Assembly: GCA_027625915.1 (NCBI GenBank)
Contig: JANTQA010000048.1
Span: 5,667,001 to 5,731,000, forward strand
Length of the DNA: 64,000 nt
Reading direction: 5' to 3'
Source of the DNA: Anaeramoeba flamelloides
Taxonomy: Eukaryota; Metamonada; Anaeramoebidae
Notes under the pieces: generated by a model
Seen by the model: the letters and a program-made list of their open reading frames with translations, nothing else
What the model was told of the DNA's origin: nothing
The model's database searches: none
Translations under genes and position numbers: made by a program
Shown here: in pieces, positions 22,880-34,998 of the stretch
Position numbering within the stretch: the first letter of the stretch is position 1
Layout of the letters: each line of letters starts with the position of its first letter

Positions 22880-23700
22880 TTAAAAGGAGCACAAAACTAA
22901 ATAATTCCATATCGCCTACACACACAAATTCATTTGGGTCAAAATACTTGAGATTTCTCACATCAATTATTTTGATCTCTTTCATTTTTTTTTTTATTTC
23001 TTCATTTTTTTTATTTTGTCTTTATTTTTTCCTCTTTTTTTTTTAGAAAACTAAATTAAGTTTCAAATACTTCTAATAACTGTGTCTATTTTAGAGGATC
23101 TTTGAATTGGAAGACATACATTTAGTCACTTCAAAATTCTCTCTATACCAGATTAAATGAAAATTATCATTTAACTCTTAACAATAAATCCAATTCAAAA
23201 TTTTTAACACACCAAAATTCAATTTGTTAAAAAAAAAACATATTTAATCAATTCTAAAAGAAATACCAAATTAGAATCCTTCAGTATTAAAATGTTTCAC
23301 GATGTAACCGTTTGTATCCAAATACAAGAAAAAAAATAAATACTCAAAAATTATCGTGTGTTCAAAATTTTGGAAATGATTAGAACAAAAAATTGTATTG
23401 CTAAATTTGTTAAAATTTCACAATCAATTATTGATCGATCAAAGGTTTCGAGACAATCAACTAATTTTATTTGAGTTATTCTATTTTGAACAAACTCAAC
23501 ATTAACCTCATATCAACCATCTAAAAAAATTTTTTCCAGATCTAACGAAACAGATTATGTAATCGGAAAAAAGAAGAAAAAATAAAAAAGAAAAAAAATA
23601 ATTTGTAAAAATCATAATTATTTCCAAATTGAATGTAAATTGTGGTATTTTTATTATTCTTTAAACCGTTTTAACAGTGTCCAAATTTTGGAATTTACTT
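22880..23700 (+). repeat. Dispersed repeat family B, copy 3 (most complete)
   Basis: The reference copy for the family here. It starts near AGGAGCACAAAACTAAATAA and includes ATTTAGTCACTTCAAAATTC near 23127 and ATTGATCGATCAAAGG near 23430. Other copies lie at about 6890-7475 (rearranged), 9640-10200, 34215-34440 (left part only), 39372-39900 and 63740-64000. No coding capacity or clear terminal repeats were seen. Confidence 0.65.
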
Positions 23701-23716
23701 TGATTTTGTTTTGAAA

Positions 23717-23747
<31 letters not shown>

Positions 23748-23976
23748 GGACAAAATAATTAATATTTTCTGAATTAAAACAGGTTTTAATTCTGTTTTTT
23801 TTTAAACTAATTGGAAACAAAAAAAAATAAGTTTTATTATTTTGAAGTAATTTTGTCTTATTAACAATATAAATTCTTAAAAAATTTTCATGAATATTTT
23901 AATCTTCTTATCCACATATGATACTAATAATAATACACTTAACACCAACAACCATTATAATGAAAACAATGTATAG

Positions 23977-24878
23977 GCTATGCATTACTTTTCTGTGTCA
24001 CTGTTTATGAAATGTTTAGACAAAGTAGACCATGTAAATGTGATATATATGGAACAGGAGTTTTTACACATTTTGGATCCCAATATGGAATGGTATCTGG
24101 TGACTGTATGTTTGGCGGATTGATTGCATGGTTTATAATTGATCGAAAACCATTTGGTAAACTACCATCATGGATTATTGGCATCCTTGTTATTATTGTT
24201 AAAATTTTGGAAAGGCTATTACTTGGATATCATTCCATTGGCCAAACGATCTCAGGAGCCACGCTCGGTACCGTTCTTTATTTCTACTCAACAAGAACAC
24301 CACAATTTTTACCATTTGTCGATAATTTCATAATGATCACTCTTACACCTATCTTGGTCCGAATTGACCCAGCTTCCAAATATAGAATTGCAGATGATAA
24401 CAACATGTTTGAATGGGCAATGTGGGGCAGTTCCTATGCCATCTTCGAATCTATTTTAAACTACCGCCTCTTTAGTAAAATCATTGGCTTAAAAAACTAC
24501 AAAAAAAGTTATACTTCGATTATTAAAGTTTTCGACAAGATGCTTGGCAACACAAAAAACGTAGACTCCGATGACAATGATATTCAAGCCCATCTTCTTT
24601 CTTCAACAAGTGAAAGTTCAAGTCAAAGAAGTTCAAACGATGAAAGAGAAACTGAATCAATCACAGAAAAGCCAACCAAGACAAAGAAAGAAAACACTGA
24701 AGACGGATTCCAAATGGATTCTGAAATTGCCAAGAACTTTGTTAAGAAATTTTCGAATAACACAGAAACAGTTAATATATTAAAATGTGGTGACGTCTGG
24801 GCAACTTTGGGTGCATTTTTTGTTGCTTGTGTTGTGATGTATATCGGATTTTCATGGGAAATCTATGCCTGGAGATAA
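23977..24878 (+). CDS. PAP2-type lipid phosphatase-like membrane protein, last exon
   Basis: PAP2 enzymes remove phosphate from lipid phosphates or dolichyl pyrophosphate at the ER membrane. An ATG at 24012 opens 288 codons, but coding probably begins upstream: acceptor tatag at 23976 is followed in frame by YALLFCVTVYEMFRQSRP, a membrane segment leading into the first PAP2 motif. Counting from Met24012, motif 1 ends in RP (6-7), motif 2 is YGMVSGD (25-31) and motif 3 is ERLLLGYHSIGQ (67-78). The motif-3 Arg and nucleophilic His are present. The motif-2 His is Asp, the motif-3 Asp is Gln, and the motif-1 Lys is not seen. The order of segments recalls dolichyl-diphosphate phosphatase. A Ser/Glu-rich loop (~195-240) and a final membrane segment follow. 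First exon(s) not found. Confidence 0.7.
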
Positions 24879-25824
24879 TCATTATATACATGATGAGTTT
24901 TTTTTTTTTTCTTTTTTCTTTTTATTCTTCTTTTTCTTTTTCTTTTTTTTCTTCTTGTTATTTTTAAGACTTCTCAATTAAAGTAAAGACAATTTTGAAA
25001 TATTGAACTTTTCATTCAATTTTTGAAGAACATGAGCACCATCTTTTCTTTTCTTATATTTTTTTTTATTAATTTTAAACTTTTTTGATAAAAAATGATT
25101 ATTTTATCAAATAATTTTAGATCAAATTTAAAAAGGAAATAAATAAACATTTTCAAATATATCAAGAATTTTTTAAGATTTCTTCAATTTATTAGAATTA
25201 CATTTAAAATCTTTTTCAAAATTTATCGTTATATCAATATTTTAATTGCATAAATTTCAATCTTCAGAGCTCATCTTATGAGGAATAGCACTAAAAAATT
25301 CATTTTTTTTAGGATTCTTGAAGAAGTGTAAATTGCCTGCTAAATCTCATTTTACTTAAATTTTCCCAAAGGAATTTAAATACAATTCATAGATTTTCCT
25401 ATTATTTAAGAGAAAGTCTACCCAATTTTTTTTTAATGGTTAAAAAGTAAAAAACACAAAATTGATAATAAAAAATGAAAATTAAAAACAAAAAAAAAGA
25501 AAAATTTAAAAAGGGTTTATAAAAAGTGATTGGTAAAAAAACCAAAAAAAAAAAAAAAATATGCAATCTTTAAATAAAAACACCCACAATAATAGCCATG
25601 ATACATTTGGTTAATTTAATTTAATTTGATAATTGATCATAAGTATTAATTTGGGTATTCATTGTATAATTTGTTATAATTTCTTTTTTTTTCTTTTTGA
25701 TCTGATTTGCTTAAAACTTTTAAATTTTTTGACTTTACTTTTTTGTTTTCATTTTCAAGTTACTTATAGTTTTCTATTTTCGTGTCTCAGTATTAGCAAC
25801 TAAGATCTTGATATTAATCATTTG

Positions 25825-26228
25825 TACAGTCTTTCCAAGGCTACCGTGAATTTTTATATGAATCAAATTTTGATGCTGATATAGATTTTTAAAAAGTTGG
25901 ATATGAGGATAAGAAAGCTCATATTGAAAAAAAATTTTCACAAATAACCTCATTTGAAAAATTTTCTTGTGACAAGATCAAAAATATTTTGGGTATTTCA
26001 AGAGAAACTTTTAAGTGGCATCTCAACAGATTTTCCAGGTTTGAAGCAATTTAGGGATCTGAAAATTACTTATTCTTGTATCAAAAGAAAATTTTTCAAA
26101 TGAGGTTATTTGTGAAAATTTTTTTTCAATATGAGCTTTCTTATCCTCATATCCAACTTTTTAAAAATCTATATCAGCATCAAAATTTGATTCATATAAA
26201 AATTCACGGTAGCCTTGGAACAGCTGTA
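25825..26228. mobile_element. Fold-back DNA element with perfect 135-base arms and TA target site
   Basis: 25833-25967 and 26086-26220 are exact inverted copies by eye, separated by 118 bases. The similarity extends imperfectly to TACAG at both ends, with TA as presumed target duplication: left TACAGTCTTTCCAAGG, right inverse TACAGCTGTTCCAAGG. This fits a Tc1/mariner-mobilised fold-back MITE. The left arm and spacer form a protein-like frame (KIKNILGISRETFKWHLNRF) interrupted by one stop in the arm, which may be a captured gene or transposase fragment. Confidence 0.75.
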
Positions 26229-28324
26229 ACTCTTCTTCCTAATATAATGAACCTTCATCTTTGGAGAAAACAGAAAAAAATAAAAAGTGTTTTTGTTAAG
26301 AATTTTCCAACTATTATTTTTCAATTTCCTTTGTTTTTCTCCAAAAAAAGAGTTTGTTTTTTTATTAAAAAGTTTAAAATAAATTGAAGAGACGGTTTTC
26401 TCATCAGGAAGGCAAAATATTGAAGAAGATCAATTGTGATGATAATTATTCACCTTCAATTATATATACTTACCTGATTTCTGATTTAAGTATGAGAATT
26501 AACTGAGTAGAGTAATAATACCCAATACTATATCAACTTCTAACCAAGATGGTATTATACAAATAATTGATATTATCATTATGAGTTAAAAATTTTTAAT
26601 AAAAATAAAATAAAAGTTAACAAAAAAGATCTATCCAATACTTTGTTACAAAAAAAAAAACTTGGTATTTTTGTTTTTACCCTTTTTATAATTATTAACT
26701 TCTTAACTTTATTTTTCTGATTTTTTTCTCCTTTTCTTATCTTTATTAACAAAGGTATTCTTTCAATTTTTATTTTTTAAAGAAAAAATATTTTATACAT
26801 TTAACCCATCCTATATTAAAGCTAAGATAAAAAATGTTAATCAAAATTTAATTTTTCGATAAACAAGATGCAATTTTGTTGAATAGCCTCTACTAATTAC
26901 AAAAACAATAACCATAAACAATATTAATGTTTTTTTATTTTTTAAACGTTTTATAATTATTGGAAAAGATTAAAATTAGTTATCTTTGTCCATCTGAACA
27001 ATACAATTAGATATTATACACTTGAACCCCATTACGTAACAATTAACCTCCTTAAAATAATGTAATATATTATTTTTTTTTCGTTTACAATATTTTGAAG
27101 TATATCAATTTGTTGGAAAATATGAAAATCATTAGGTAAAATAGAAAACCACAAATAAAAGGATAAAATTTGATATTTATACAATTACTCATGATAAAAT
27201 AAAAGAATATGACTATTTGAGTTATTAAAAGTATTACCCTGTTATGTACAAAAATAGTTTGCAAATGGAAATCATTAAAAAAAAAAAATAAAATTCAAAA
27301 ATAAATTATCTACGATTTTCTTTCTTATTTTAATAATTATAAAAAATATTTAAATTCTTGTATATATAAATAATTTTAATTAGGGTATTATTTTTTTCTC
27401 AAAACAATCATGTATGAACCAAATTTTGGAAATTTGATTGAAAACAAAGAAAAAAAAATTAAAAATTAAAAAAACAATAAATATATAAATAAATCAACAA
27501 CAAAAGCATCATTCAGGTATTTAGAAATCAAAAGATAAAATAATTAACATATTAATTATATTATTTAATCTATTCTTGCTATTTTTGTTTATAATGAATA
27601 ATAATAATTTATCCAATTGCAGCTCGATCTCATTTATCATATGTTTGATTTTTGAATCAAAGATGTTACTAATTGTTCAATTGTATCTATAATTTTGGTT
27701 CTAATATCATTCGTACTATAAAATAAGTTCATTTATTTAATTGATAAATAAAAAAGTATTTAAACATTTATTTTTTTTGAAATATATAAAAAGTATGATT
27801 AAAACACATTATGGGTTCTTTTTTAATAAAGTTAATTTAAATAAAAATTCAATCAAAGATAATTTAATTTAATAAAATATTAGAAGTCTACGCTAATTGG
27901 AACTGGAGAAATGATTTAACAACAAATCTTTCAATTCACAATTATAATTTTAAATAATTTGATTAATTCTATATAATTACAATCTCATAAAATCATGTTC
28001 ATCAAAAATTATAATATTCTATGTAATCAAGATAATTGTCAAAAAGGTTGTTATTAAACAATTAAACACAATATAATACTTGAAAATTTTAGATTAATTC
28101 ATCGAAATTTTTAAAAATTCAACTTATTATTTGATCAATAAATAGATCATCAAAAAATTAATATTCTGTAAAAATCAACACAAAGAAATTTGATAAACAA
28201 ATGATAATGTCAAGAATATTATTTTATTGTTAATTTAATTTTGTTAACATATCAATAAATAAATCCAATTTCATAATAAATGGCCCAAATATTACATTTT
28301 TTTTTACATTTTTCTATTTTATTG

Positions 28325-28450
28325 TTAGATGAAAAACAAATATTTTGAGTGTATAGAACTGAATATTAAAATCGTAATTTTTTATTATAATTAATAACTT
28401 CAATTTATAAAACTATTTATTTTCAAAATTTGATTTTTAATGGACTTATG
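28325..28450 (+). repeat. Dispersed repeat E, second copy
   Basis: Inverse of 4845-4960. The shared core is GTATAGAACTGAATATTAAA and TTTGATTTTTAATGG. Non-coding. Confidence 0.55.
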
Positions 28451-29489
28451 ATTTCTTAATGGAGTTTATTGACACCAAAAAAAAAATAATAAATGAAATA
28501 AATCAATGTTTTTTCTTGTATTTTCTTATCATAAATTATACTTTAAAAAATATTTAAAATAAGTTCTGCCACTTCAGGAACCCGTTAGCTAATAGAAATA
28601 CACATAAATAATATTATTTTTTCTATTCAAATTGAAAATAGATGGATATTTTTTTTTAAAAAACCCTTTTCAAAAGTTTACCCAAATATCAAAAAATTCA
28701 AAGATTATTTGAAAATCATATTTCATCTTTTTATTGATCCACTTATTCAGCAGTTCCAACCCATTATATGAAAAGATATAAGATACACACATCTACTCCC
28801 TCTAAAAACCGTCTGTTACAAGATCGAAAACTGAATCTCGATTAGATCATAGCTGAAATCAAAAAAAAAAAAATATTGTTATTACATTTTATCAGTATTT
28901 TAATTCTATATTCTAAAATTTGAGAGAATCATATTAAAATATTACTAAAAATATTTAAAAAATGTTATAAAAAATGTAAAATTTATAAAAAACCTGATTT
29001 GTATTAAAAGTCTTTACAAATTTTGAAAAATTTTATATGAGTTTTTTTCGGGTTCAAAACCCTTTTAAAAGGTTTGATGAATTTTGAATATTAAAAAAAA
29101 TTAACAATAAAACAAAAATACATATATATAATAAAGTGTTAAAATTATACTATCATTAAAAAATCTTGTAATAAAATATTTTTAATTGTATATTATTTAC
29201 TAAAAACGATTTTTTTTGTAAAAGAATTATATTTAATATTTTCAACTTTATTTTTTTTTATCGATTTTCGAAAACAAAAATAAATAATTATTGTAAAATA
29301 TTTCTAGATAATAAAAAATCAAATTTCGAAAATATAAAAATCTTGTAATTTTTTTAAAATCAAAAAATTTTAGATCAATAAGGGTTTTCTTTTAATAATA
29401 CTCTATTATTGTTCTAAAATTATTTTTTTATTCTGGAAGTTGCGAGTATTTAATTTAGTTTCAATAAATGTTAAAAATATAAAATATTC

Positions 29490-29900
29490 AACGCTTCAAG
29501 AATCTCCTCAGGTTTTCCGAAGATCAATTATTTTTTTTTCTTTTTATTCTAATGCCTATTATAACCATTTGTGAAAAAAACGAAAGAAAAGATGTAATTC
29601 GAAACCTTACTGAAAATGAAAAGTTAAAACTATTAAGAATTGAAAAATAAATGATTAAAGATAAAAAGGGGGATATAACACATTAACTTTTTTTTTAATA
29701 CTATCTTTTAGTCTGGGTATTCTTTGAATGAGTTGTCATTAAAAATTTATTAAAAAAATTGACTATTAATTAAGATCACAAAAATTACATATTATTATTT
29801 TGATAATGAAGGAAGATTAAATTTTTTTTTGTTGGTTTGATTGAAAATAATAATATGAATTATTCTTTGAAGTTAACGACTATGTTTTCAATTTATCAAG
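29490..29900 (+). repeat. Dispersed repeat family D, copy 1
   Basis: It aligns by eye with 40550-40870: TTTTTTTAATACTATCTTT, then ATTAAAAATTTATTAAAAAA against ATTAAAAATTTGTTGAAAAA, then GATTGAAAATAATAATATGA against GATTGAAAATAATATAATAA. Non-coding. The similarity probably extends further upstream but is too diverged to bound by eye. Confidence 0.55.
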
Positions 29901-30914
29901 TTGTATCAAGGCCTTTTTATTTTAATCTCATTTAAATTATAAAATAATATTCATCGAAATATTCTCCAATTTAGATCGTAAATTCATTTTATGTATATTT
30001 TTTTTTGATGAACAATTAAAGAAGAAATTTTTTGATAGGTAAACTCAAACATCTTGTAAGAAATGCAAAGAATGGAAAAGCAAAAGAATCATAATTTTTT
30101 AACCTTAAAAATACTCTCAATAATAAACTTTAAATAAACAACTCTAAAGCTAAATGATCACATTATCTATAATTTTTTTGATTGGGGTTACTTGAATTGT
30201 TCAATTGTCATCATAAAATAGAACAATTCATTATTCGGAAATTGTGTTTTGATTTTGTTCTTGTGTAAGTTTCTTTTGGTTTTTTCTCTAATTGAAGTTC
30301 CCAACAACCCTACCAAGGAGAGAATTTACTCTATTTGAGATATTTGAATAGGATCACCATTACCAAAAAAATTTGATTTATTTTTGTGGTCATTTTTTTG
30401 CTTCTAATCCTTCCTCTCAAAACTCAATTGTTAACTTGAATACAAATTTGGATTAGGGTTGCATGATAAACGTTTGGTGGAATTTTGCATTCACAACGAT
30501 CTTTAGAAATTTAAATTTGAAAAATTAGTTTTTTTTAATTTTGACTACAATTTTTTTCTTATTTGAAAAAAATGATCTTTTTTCTTTTTTGGAAAAGCTT
30601 GATTTTGATGAATTCGATACAATACCCAAATACTTTACTAAGCTTTTAGTATATTTTAACCTTAACAGAAAATGACAAACAATAATTCCAAATTTTTTTA
30701 TATCTTTCTGAATGTTGACCTTCTTTATGAAAAGATCATACCCTGTAAACTATTACGCTATATGAAAAAAAAATGATTATATAATTATTAAAAAGATATT
30801 AGATATGATCTTTTCGTTTGGAAAGAAATTTTCTCAAAAAAAGTTTTTTTCCAATTTCTTTTTTATTGTTAAACAAAAGAATTAAATTTTGTCAAAATAC
30901 GTTGATTTTTTCCT

Positions 30915-31760
30915 TCTTAAGGGATTATCTTCTACCAAGAAGAAACCTAAGATTAAAGTATGTTGTTCTTGAAAGTAAATTACATTAATTCTCAACATTT
31001 AAATATCAATTAAAAAATCAATTAGTCAAGTAGTGAAATTTATTAGATTTCATCAATTAAAAAAGATTCTTGTATTAGAAAAAACCCAACAATTTCAGAA
31101 AAAAATCTACATTTCACCAAAAATTTAAAGGTTGAAATTTCTATATTCAGACTATAAAAGTTGCAAAATATCTTTCAAAAATTCGTCTGGAAATGTAGAT
31201 TAGTTGCTAAAAAATTTAATTTTTTTAAAAAGTTAAATAATTAACCATGAAATTATTTTGACAAATTATTTCTGAAATATTGTAGAATATATTGATGTTA
31301 CAAGTACATTTATAAAAAGTAAATAAAACCAATCATTCTTTGTGCTTTTGTGTTGATGGCTATTAAGTGTTCTTTGAAATTAAAAAATTATATAACTAGT
31401 TACAATTGGAAGTTATAAATCTAAATTATTAAATACCATACTGTTATTTGGAGTTTTTATTTTTGGATTCGGAAAGTGAATTTAAAAAAAAATTTTACAA
31501 TAATGAAATTTTTTAATTGTGATCATTAGTAAAAAATGTAATACTTTATTGTGCAACAAGATTTATAATAGATTTTTTAGAGCTATTTGAGCCATGGCAC
31601 ACTAATACCATTTACACACAAGTATAATATACTTTGATTCAAGAGAAATCTATGGTGAGGATAAACCTTTAAATCTAAATTGATAAATATTTGTGAGAAT
31701 TACCAACAAACCAAATTAAAAAAACACATTTTAATTTGATTTTCAATTATAAATATAGTC
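30915..31760 (+). repeat. Dispersed repeat family A, copy 2
   Basis: A shorter copy of the repeat at 4115-5960, lacking about 1 kb present there. Key shared text: TTAGTCAAGTAG (31023), GAAATGTAGATTAG (31192) and GATTTATAATAGATTTTTTAG (31560). Non-coding. Confidence 0.6.
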
Positions 31761-32019
31761 CTTATCATCTATTTTTTTCTTTTTTGAATTGGTTTGACTT
31801 TTTGGTTTTTGTAAGTTTTATAAATAAAAATATATTGAATTTTTTTTTTCTTATACTTTTTTTACGAAACAGTTAATTTTATTTTGGATATCATTTATTA
31901 GGATCATTGCACCTATCGCTTGAAAAATGAATTGAAGTCTATTTTAGAACACTACAAAAGTTCGATCTTTATAAATTTCAAAAATAATTAAAAATATTGA
32001 AATAAAAATAGAAAAAGAT

Positions 32020-33345
32020 TTACCTAATCTCTGTTTCTAAAGATTCTTCTTCTTTTTTTATTAAAATATCTAATTGGTTCATTAATTTAACAATGAACAA
32101 TAATTGATTTTGCTCTTCAATGATTTGATCATATAATTTACATACCTCGATATCTTTGGATTCTTGATCTTGGAAAACAGGCTTATCTATTCCATAAAAA
32201 TAAGTTGCATTTTTACTTTTTTCTCCTTCTTTTTTTGATAGGATTCCTAAACTGGACAAAACACCTACAATATCATAAGATCTCCGAAAATTAATTTTAA
32301 GTTCACGATTTAAATCAACCAACTTGGTTTTTTCATAAGACAATTTTTTCATAATTTCTCTTGTCCAGGTTTCTTGCGGAACATTTTTTTTATAGATTAT
32401 TTCATCTGTAATTTTTTTTTTGTGAGTATTATCAAGTTCTTTTTTTGTAATTTGATTCATTTTTGTCTTTTTACCTGTATTTTGTTTGACATTTATATCC
32501 ATCTTTCTGTTTTCCGTTTTGATTCTTGTGCCTCCACCTCTCTCCCCCCCTTTCCAACTCCCTCTCCCTCTCCGCTTTCCCCTTCCCCTTCCTCTTCCTC
32601 TTCCCCTCCCTATCCCTCTTCCTCTTCCCCTTCCCCTTCCCCTCCCACTAATTTTTTTCATTTCTTTTTCTTTTCTGATTTTCTTTTCTTTTTCTTTTTC
32701 TTTTCTTTTTCTTTTAACTTTTTCTTTCTTTTTTTTTCTAATTTTTTCCTCTTGATCAAAATTAAAAATCATTTCATCCAATTTCCCAATTTTATAATTC
32801 TTTTCTTTTTCTTTTTCTTTTACTCTCTTTTTCTTTTTCTCTATCTTTTTTTCTTTTTCAATTTTTTTATTATCAAATAAGGAAATCATTAGTTTTTCAG
32901 GAAATATGTCTTGGTTTTTTGTTTTGTTCACATTTTCAACACCCATAATATGATTTTTAATTAGTGATTTTTTTTTGTTATTCCCTTCATTGATTATAAA
33001 TTGATCATTGAAACTTTTTGTATTTAAATCTGGCACTCTGTAATTTTTATTTAATCCACCACTAAACATTGAATCTTTAAAGAATAATAATTGGTTGATA
33101 TTTGGATCAATATTTTCTTTGTTATTACTCCCCTCTTGATCACCAATTATTGAATTATTAATTGCCCGAAATACACTTTTTTCGTAAGCTGCAATATCTT
33201 TCTCTGTGTTTAGAATACTCGAATTTACATCAAACATATTGTTAGAAAACATTTTTCTGGTTGCTTCTTCATTACTTTGTAAATTCGATTTCACTTGTAA
33301 AGGCTCCTTGAAGATTATTTTTTTCGTTGATCGATTTGGATTCAT
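32020..33345 (-). CDS. E2F-like winged-helix transcription factor with RG- and KE-rich insert
   Basis: E2F proteins dimerise with DP and control S-phase genes. Main frame: ATG at 33345, 441 codons. Residues ~160-260 are KE/KR-rich, then RG-rich. The winged-helix domain (~325-390) ends with RRSYDIVGVLSSLGILSKK, the E2F/DP hallmark (RRxYDIxNVLxxxxLIxK). A leucine-patterned coiled coil follows (~405-440: LLFIVKLMNQLDILIKK), as in E2F dimerisation domains. The frame stops exactly at a consensus donor (AG|gtaaat on the minus strand, 32023), so the TAA may be intronic. An acceptor at 31939 (aaatag) would add an in-frame exon 31851-31938 encoding QAIGAMILINDIQN, comparable to the E2F marked-box start (AYVTYxDI). 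Acceptor choice is uncertain. A DP-like identity cannot be excluded. Confidence 0.65.
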   Translation of the reverse strand: MNPNRSTKKIIFKEPLQVKSNLQSNEEATRKMFSNNMFDVNSSILNTEKDIAAYEKSVFRAINNSIIGDQEGSNNKENIDPNINQLLFFKDSMFSGGLNKNYRVPDLNTKSFNDQFIINEGNNKKKSLIKNHIMGVENVNKTKNQDIFPEKLMISLFDNKKIEKEKKIEKKKKRVKEKEKEKNYKIGKLDEMIFNFDQEEKIRKKKKEKVKRKRKEKEKEKKIRKEKEMKKISGRGRGRGRGRGIGRGRGRGRGRGKRRGRGSWKGGERGGGTRIKTENRKMDINVKQNTGKKTKMNQITKKELDNTHKKKITDEIIYKKNVPQETWTREIMKKLSYEKTKLVDLNRELKINFRRSYDIVGVLSSLGILSKKEGEKSKNATYFYGIDKPVFQDQESKDIEVCKLYDQIIEEQNQLLFIVKLMNQLDILIKKEEESLETEIR

Positions 33346-34214
33346 ACTTTATTTATTTATCAATCGATTTTTTTTTAATTTTTTGGATTATTTATTATAA
33401 ATTAATGACTTAATTGAATCTACTTTGTTGTTTATGACTTTTTCTCAATTTTGCTTGATCTGCTTAAAAATAAAAAAATAAAAATTAATTTTTTTTCGTT
33501 TTATTTATTTTTCTTTTTCTTTTTCACTTTATCTATCCGGAATTTTTTAATAAAAATATTAAATTCAATTTTTTATTTAATAGCTCACAGTATAGTATAA
33601 AACCAAATTATGTCTTCTTTTTTACCATATTTTCAATTTTTTTTGTAAATATTATTTTTTTTTTAAATAAATAAATTGATTTTTCTTCTTTAAGATTATA
33701 TTAAAAAGATGATTAATATTTTAACAAAATTATAATCTCTGAACATTTCCATTAATTATATTCAAAAAATCAAAATGGACTTAATTTTATAAGAATATGA
33801 TCTTGCTTATTTATTATCCTCTGGGAAATTTATTTTCTTGTCAACAATCGAATAATTCATATTACTGTTTGTGTAAATTTATTTTTTTTTCATTCTTCTT
33901 GGTTAATTCTAAATATAATGAGTAATAGTTGTAATGATTATTAACAAAACTTATATTGATTTATAGAGTGTTTATTTGAATTTTTTCCTTTTTATCTTTG
34001 GAAAAGATAATTACAGTGTTTTTTTTTTGATACTCATAAAAGAAATGAATAGGTATTAATGTTAAAGATCCTCAAAATACCATTTTATTTTGAAATTATC
34101 TTCATTTAATCTCCACCCATTTTTCAAGTCAAATATTTTGAATGCCAAAGCAACTTTTGCAAAAAATATGGGGATGTTATTTGGTCCATATTTTTCAAGT
34201 TTCTAAAATCAAAC

Positions 34215-34440
34215 CGAGTAATAAAATTCTTTATTTTTTTTAATTTTACACCTTTGAGATCCTCCCTTTCTATTTTGCGAACGAAATTAGGATCAAAATA
34301 CTTTTAGGTCACTTTTTTCTTTTGTAGTCTTCGAATTGTGAATAACAAATTTAGTCACTTCAAAATTCTCTCATTTGCTGATCAAGTTTTTTTTACTTTA
34401 AATACTTGGTTCTTAATAATAAATCCGAAACACCAGTCAA
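34215..34440 (+). repeat. Dispersed repeat family B, left part only
   Basis: Contains ATTTAGTCACTTCAAAATTC (34347), shared with 23127, preceded by a diverged version of the left arm (CACCTTTGAGATCCTCC, compare the reverse complement of 7272-7288). The right part is missing. Confidence 0.55.
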
Positions 34441-34998
34441 AGAGACTTAATCTAGATTTTGAAATTGAAAAGTTTATATTAAATGATTTAGACAGTTTTT
34501 ACATACTAATTAATCTAGAATATTAAAATAACTTGGTAAATGAGTTAAATTATTTTTTTTTTAGATCGGAATATTTAAAATATAAGCAACAATAGATACA
34601 TAGAAAGTTTTCAAACCAACTACTTTTTATAGTCAACAATTATGATCTATTTAGAATTGATGTGAGGAGGTTAAACATTGAAAATAATTTGTACATTATA
34701 GGTAGTAAAGATCTTCTCAATGGTGTATTTATTATTTGGGGTGTGATAATAAATCTGATCTTGTTGAGTTTGTCTTTGAGAAATTTCTTGGATTTTAACT
34801 TGAGAAAATCTGAATAAGAAAAGGTAAAAAATGAACACTTTATTTTCCACTCCTAATTTTTTCCAAAAGAGTTCTAAATTTTGACCTTCTTCTTTGAAAA
34901 CTTTATTAGTAACACGGGGAATTATTAAAATAAAGTCTAATTGTTTTCGAATTTAATCGCTAAATACGGTAAATTTCTGAAAATGTGATTATTTGCGA

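Larger units (their letters stand above)
21007..23976. other. Intergenic or intronic region with MITE and repeat B
   Basis: It contains MITE family M copy 3 (22157-22366), the longest repeat B copy (22880-23700) and an A26 run at about 23719-23744. If the PAP2 gene has distant 5' exons, part of this region would be its intron. I could not identify such an exon. Confidence 0.5.
24879..31850. other. Gene desert of about 7 kb between convergent genes
   Basis: It lies between the 3' ends of the PAP2 gene (+) and the E2F-like gene (-). A pyrimidine-rich tract (24898-24957) follows the PAP2 stop. The region contains a fold-back element (25825-26228), repeat E (28325-28450), repeat D copy 1 (29490-29900) and repeat A copy 2 (30915-31760). 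Very AT-rich throughout. No gene was recognised. Confidence 0.6.
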
